Program-made: the position numbers and the translations under genes
Shown: in pieces, positions 12,677-15,050 of the stretch
Position numbering within the stretch: the first letter of the stretch is position 1
Layout: each line of letters opens with the position of its first letter
Notes under the pieces: generated by a model
Told to the model about the DNA's origin: nothing
Database searches by the model: none
The model's input: only the letters and a program-made list of their open reading frames with translations
Assembly: GCA_036566745.1 (NCBI GenBank)
Contig: DATCVR010000083.1
Span: 1-15,050, forward strand
Length of the DNA: 15,050 bases
Origin: DATCVR01 sp036566745
GTDB lineage: Bacteria > Actinomycetota > Actinomycetes > Jiangellales > Jiangellaceae
Direction of reading: 5' to 3'

Positions 12677-15049
12677 GTGAGTTCCACACAACGGAAGCGG
12701 CTTGCCGCAGCCCTTGCGACGGCTGGCGCCGGCGCGATGGTGCTCGGCGGCGCTTCGCTGCCTGCCACGGCAGCAGAGACCAAGCCGGACAGCGCTCCGG
12801 TCGGCGAAGTTGGTGACCTGCTCAGCACTGCCGTGCTCGAGGAGGCCACCCTCTCCGGCCCGGAGGCTCTGAACCAGCTCGACAACAACGGCCTCAAGCT
12901 CGTCGCAGAGCGGGCCGGCATGGCGGTTGACGAGGTCACCCAGCTCCTCAAGGACGACCTCGCTCTCGTCTCGCCCAGCGGTTACCTGGCGCACAAGGAC
13001 AAGTTCGAGGTCCCCGACACCGAGCTTCCCCAGGCTGCCGACGCCGACATCCCGGGCTCGCCCGAGGAAGGCTCCAAGCCGGGCGCGCCCGTCACCATCT
13101 ACCTCGACTTCGACGGTGCCGAGGTTCGTGGCACCGCCTGGAACGAGGAGAACGGTGAGGTCCTCACCGCTGCGCCGGCCGCTTCGGCCGACGCCGCGTA
13201 CCAGCGCATCGTCTGGGAGACCGTCGCCGAGGACTACGCGCCGTTCGACGTCAACGTGACGACGACCGACCCCGGTCCCGACGCGCTCCAGAAGACGTCG
13301 GTGGACGACGAGGAGTACGGCTCCTGGGCCGTCATCACCGACAGCTACGACGAGCTGCCCTTCGCGCCCGGCACCGGCGGTATCGCCTACGTCGGCGCGG
13401 TCGGCGCCCGTTACCTGTCCCCGGCGTGGGTCTTCACCGAGGGTGTCAGTGACAACCCGAAGTACGTCGGTGACGTCACGTCGCACGAGGTCGGCCACAA
13501 CTTCGGCCTCAGCCACGACGGCTCCCCGGAGGGCGAGGAGTACTACTCCCCGTCCGACCCGGCCACCACGTGGGGCCCGATCATGGGTGGGTCGTACATC
13601 GCTCCGCTGTCGCAGTGGAACAACGGCGACTACACCAACGCCAACAACACCGAGGACGACCTCGCTCTCATCACTGAGAAGGGCGCGATCGACGGCGGCT
13701 TCATCCTCCTCGACGCCGACGGCAACAGCTACGTCGGTCAGTACTTCTGCGAGGGCACCCAGGCCGAGTGCGACGCCGGTGACGGCACGTACACGGACCC
13801 TGACGGCAACCCGCTGACGGCCGAGAAGGTCATCACCGACCGCACCAACTTCTCCGAGGACGACCACGGCGACGACGTCGCCGGGGCCACCGGCCTCGAG
13901 AACACCAGCGGCGAGTTCGCTGGCGAGGGTGTCATCGGTCGTACCGGTGAGGTCGACGTGTTCGGCTTCGTCACCAACGGCGGTCCGTTCACGGCCAAGG
14001 TCGACCCGGCTTCGCCGGCTCAGAACCTTGACGCCAAGCTGCAGCTGCTCGACGCCAACGGCGAGGTCGTCGCGGAGAACAACCCCGAGTCGGCTGCCGA
14101 CCCGGGCAACGCCGCGGCTGACTACCCGCTGGTCACCGGTGTGAACGCTTCGCTCGAGCAGGAGCTCGAGGCCGGTGCGTACTACCTCGCCGTCTCGGGT
14201 GTGGGTCAGGGCGACCCGCAGCAGAACACCGAGACAACGGCCACGAACTACAGCAACTACGGCAGCCTGGGTAACTACTCGCTGTCGGGTACCGCTGCTC
14301 CGTTCGAGGCCGAGCCGGTCACGATCACCTCGCCGGAGGACGGCGCGGAGGTTGCGGCTACTGACCTCGAGGTCACCGGTACGGCCGACCCGGGTGCCAG
14401 CGTTGCGCTGACCGTCGGTGACGCTGCCGCCGGTGAGGCCACGGCTGCCGAGGACGGCACCTGGTCCGCCACGCTGACGGAGGACCTGCCCTTCGGCGAG
14501 TCCACCATCACCGCTCAGCAGACCGTCGGCACCATCGTCGTCCCCGAGAAGGCTTCGGTGACGGTGTCGGTGGCGCTCGACGCTCCGACGGTCACCAAGC
14601 CGGAAGAGGGCCAGACCGCCAGCACGGCGCGTCCGACCTTCGCCGGTAAGGGTGTTGCCGGGGCCACGGTCAACGTCAGCATCGACGCCGAGGGCGACGC
14701 TCCTGTCGCCGGTACCGCGACGGTCGACGACGACGGCAACTGGGAGTTCGTGCCGGAGGCCGACCTGGCCAACGGTGCCCACACGGTCAGCGCCACGCAG
14801 ACCGTCGGCGAGGCCACCTCGGCCGCTTCCGAGACCGTCAAGTTCAACGTTGAGGTCACGGCTGGCGACGACAACGGCGGCGACGACAACGGCGACGAGT
14901 CCGGCGACGCCGGTGGCGGCGACGGCAACGACGACGACCTCCCCGACACCGGTTCCTCGTCGGCTGGTCTGATCGGCTTCGCGGCCGGTCTGGTTCTCCT
15001 GGGCGCGGGCGCTGCGGTTTACGCCCGGACCCGCCGGAGCACCGTCTGA
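12677..15049 (+). CDS. Secreted LPDTG-anchored metzincin metalloprotease with Ig-like repeats
   Basis: 790 residues. A signal peptide (about 1-33) ends near ATAAE. The protease domain spans roughly 130-340, with HEVGHNFGLSHDG (zinc ligands His270, His274, His280; catalytic Glu271) and the Met-turn around WGPIMGG (Met303). This is the HExxHxxGxxH metzincin signature. A PPC-like beta domain follows (about 395-545), then two Ig-like domains (about 547-635 and 637-728), each with a TSPEDGAEV- or TKPEEGQTA-type start. An Asp/Gly-rich spacer (730-754) precedes LPDTG at 755-759, a membrane helix and the tail ARTRRSTV, a complete cell-wall sorting signal. It probably acts as a surface protease joined to the wall by the divergent sortase. 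Codon third positions carry more T (GCT, GGT, GTT) than neighbouring genes, suggesting high expression. GTG start with GGGAG upstream. Confidence 0.92.
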   Translation: MSSTQRKRLAAALATAGAGAMVLGGASLPATAAETKPDSAPVGEVGDLLSTAVLEEATLSGPEALNQLDNNGLKLVAERAGMAVDEVTQLLKDDLALVSPSGYLAHKDKFEVPDTELPQAADADIPGSPEEGSKPGAPVTIYLDFDGAEVRGTAWNEENGEVLTAAPAASADAAYQRIVWETVAEDYAPFDVNVTTTDPGPDALQKTSVDDEEYGSWAVITDSYDELPFAPGTGGIAYVGAVGARYLSPAWVFTEGVSDNPKYVGDVTSHEVGHNFGLSHDGSPEGEEYYSPSDPATTWGPIMGGSYIAPLSQWNNGDYTNANNTEDDLALITEKGAIDGGFILLDADGNSYVGQYFCEGTQAECDAGDGTYTDPDGNPLTAEKVITDRTNFSEDDHGDDVAGATGLENTSGEFAGEGVIGRTGEVDVFGFVTNGGPFTAKVDPASPAQNLDAKLQLLDANGEVVAENNPESAADPGNAAADYPLVTGVNASLEQELEAGAYYLAVSGVGQGDPQQNTETTATNYSNYGSLGNYSLSGTAAPFEAEPVTITSPEDGAEVAATDLEVTGTADPGASVALTVGDAAAGEATAAEDGTWSATLTEDLPFGESTITAQQTVGTIVVPEKASVTVSVALDAPTVTKPEEGQTASTARPTFAGKGVAGATVNVSIDAEGDAPVAGTATVDDDGNWEFVPEADLANGAHTVSATQTVGEATSAASETVKFNVEVTAGDDNGGDDNGDESGDAGGGDGNDDDLPDTGSSSAGLIGFAAGLVLLGAGAAVYARTRRSTV

Positions 15050-15050
15050 T

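Noticed and set aside
12617..14782. A 721-codon open frame on the minus strand, antisense to the metalloprotease
   Set aside because: High-GC DNA often leaves antisense frames open. The product is Arg/Val/Gly-rich with no family features, while the plus frame has a signal peptide, zinc site and sorting signal.

Overview
The window is very GC-rich, with gene ends joined by ATGA/GTGA overlaps, frequent GTG starts and several promoters that lack a Shine-Dalgarno. Its gene families are a DUF3263 protein, a CysO-type sulfur carrier, a class E sortase and actinobacterial-type OtsA. This points to a chromosome of a high-GC actinomycete (Actinomycetota), most plausibly of the Nocardioidaceae/Propionibacteriales type. 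The genus is an inference, not something the sequence proves. I saw no rRNA, tRNA, CRISPR array or insertion sequence.

Layout. (1) 1-1135, minus strand: a two-gene unit, an unknown protein with a conserved N-terminal domain and a long Pro/Ala/Thr tail, overlapping a DUF202 membrane protein that runs off the left edge. (2) 1303-3451: a [2Fe-2S] SoxR regulator divergent from a transketolase split into two overlapping genes. (3) 3574-3855: a small unknown protein. (4) 3861-7691: trehalose synthesis by the OtsAB route, with otsA on minus and otsB on plus behind a LytR_C-domain protein. DUF3263 and a small conserved unknown lie between them, with a perfect 14-bp-arm palindrome in the divergent promoter region. 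(5) 7727-8179: a small membrane protein with an HExxH zinc-protease signature. (6) 8213-8837: a toxin-antitoxin pair (short antitoxin plus Doc/Fic toxin) with a clear promoter and operator. (7) 8937-9566: a DUF3592-like membrane protein. (8) 9690-11378: a SAM-I riboswitch followed by a threonine-synthase-family enzyme and a ubiquitin-like sulfur carrier. (9) 11570-15049: a class E sortase with a 51-residue membrane protein downstream, divergent from an exported LPDTG-anchored metzincin protease.

The most interesting system is (8). A threonine-synthase homologue would not normally be shut off by S-adenosylmethionine, and it would not need a sulfur carrier. Together the three parts fit the MetM/MetO route described in Streptomyces, in which O-phosphohomoserine plus a protein thiocarboxylate gives homocysteine for methionine. 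The carrier here ends in Gly-Gly-Cys rather than Gly-Gly, so a trimming step is predicted. Other points worth a second look are a Doc toxin with Tyr where the catalytic His should be, a SoxR-linked split transketolase, a family of promoters that place the start codon 6 bases after the -10 box, and nested GTCACA repeats between the sortase and its likely substrate.
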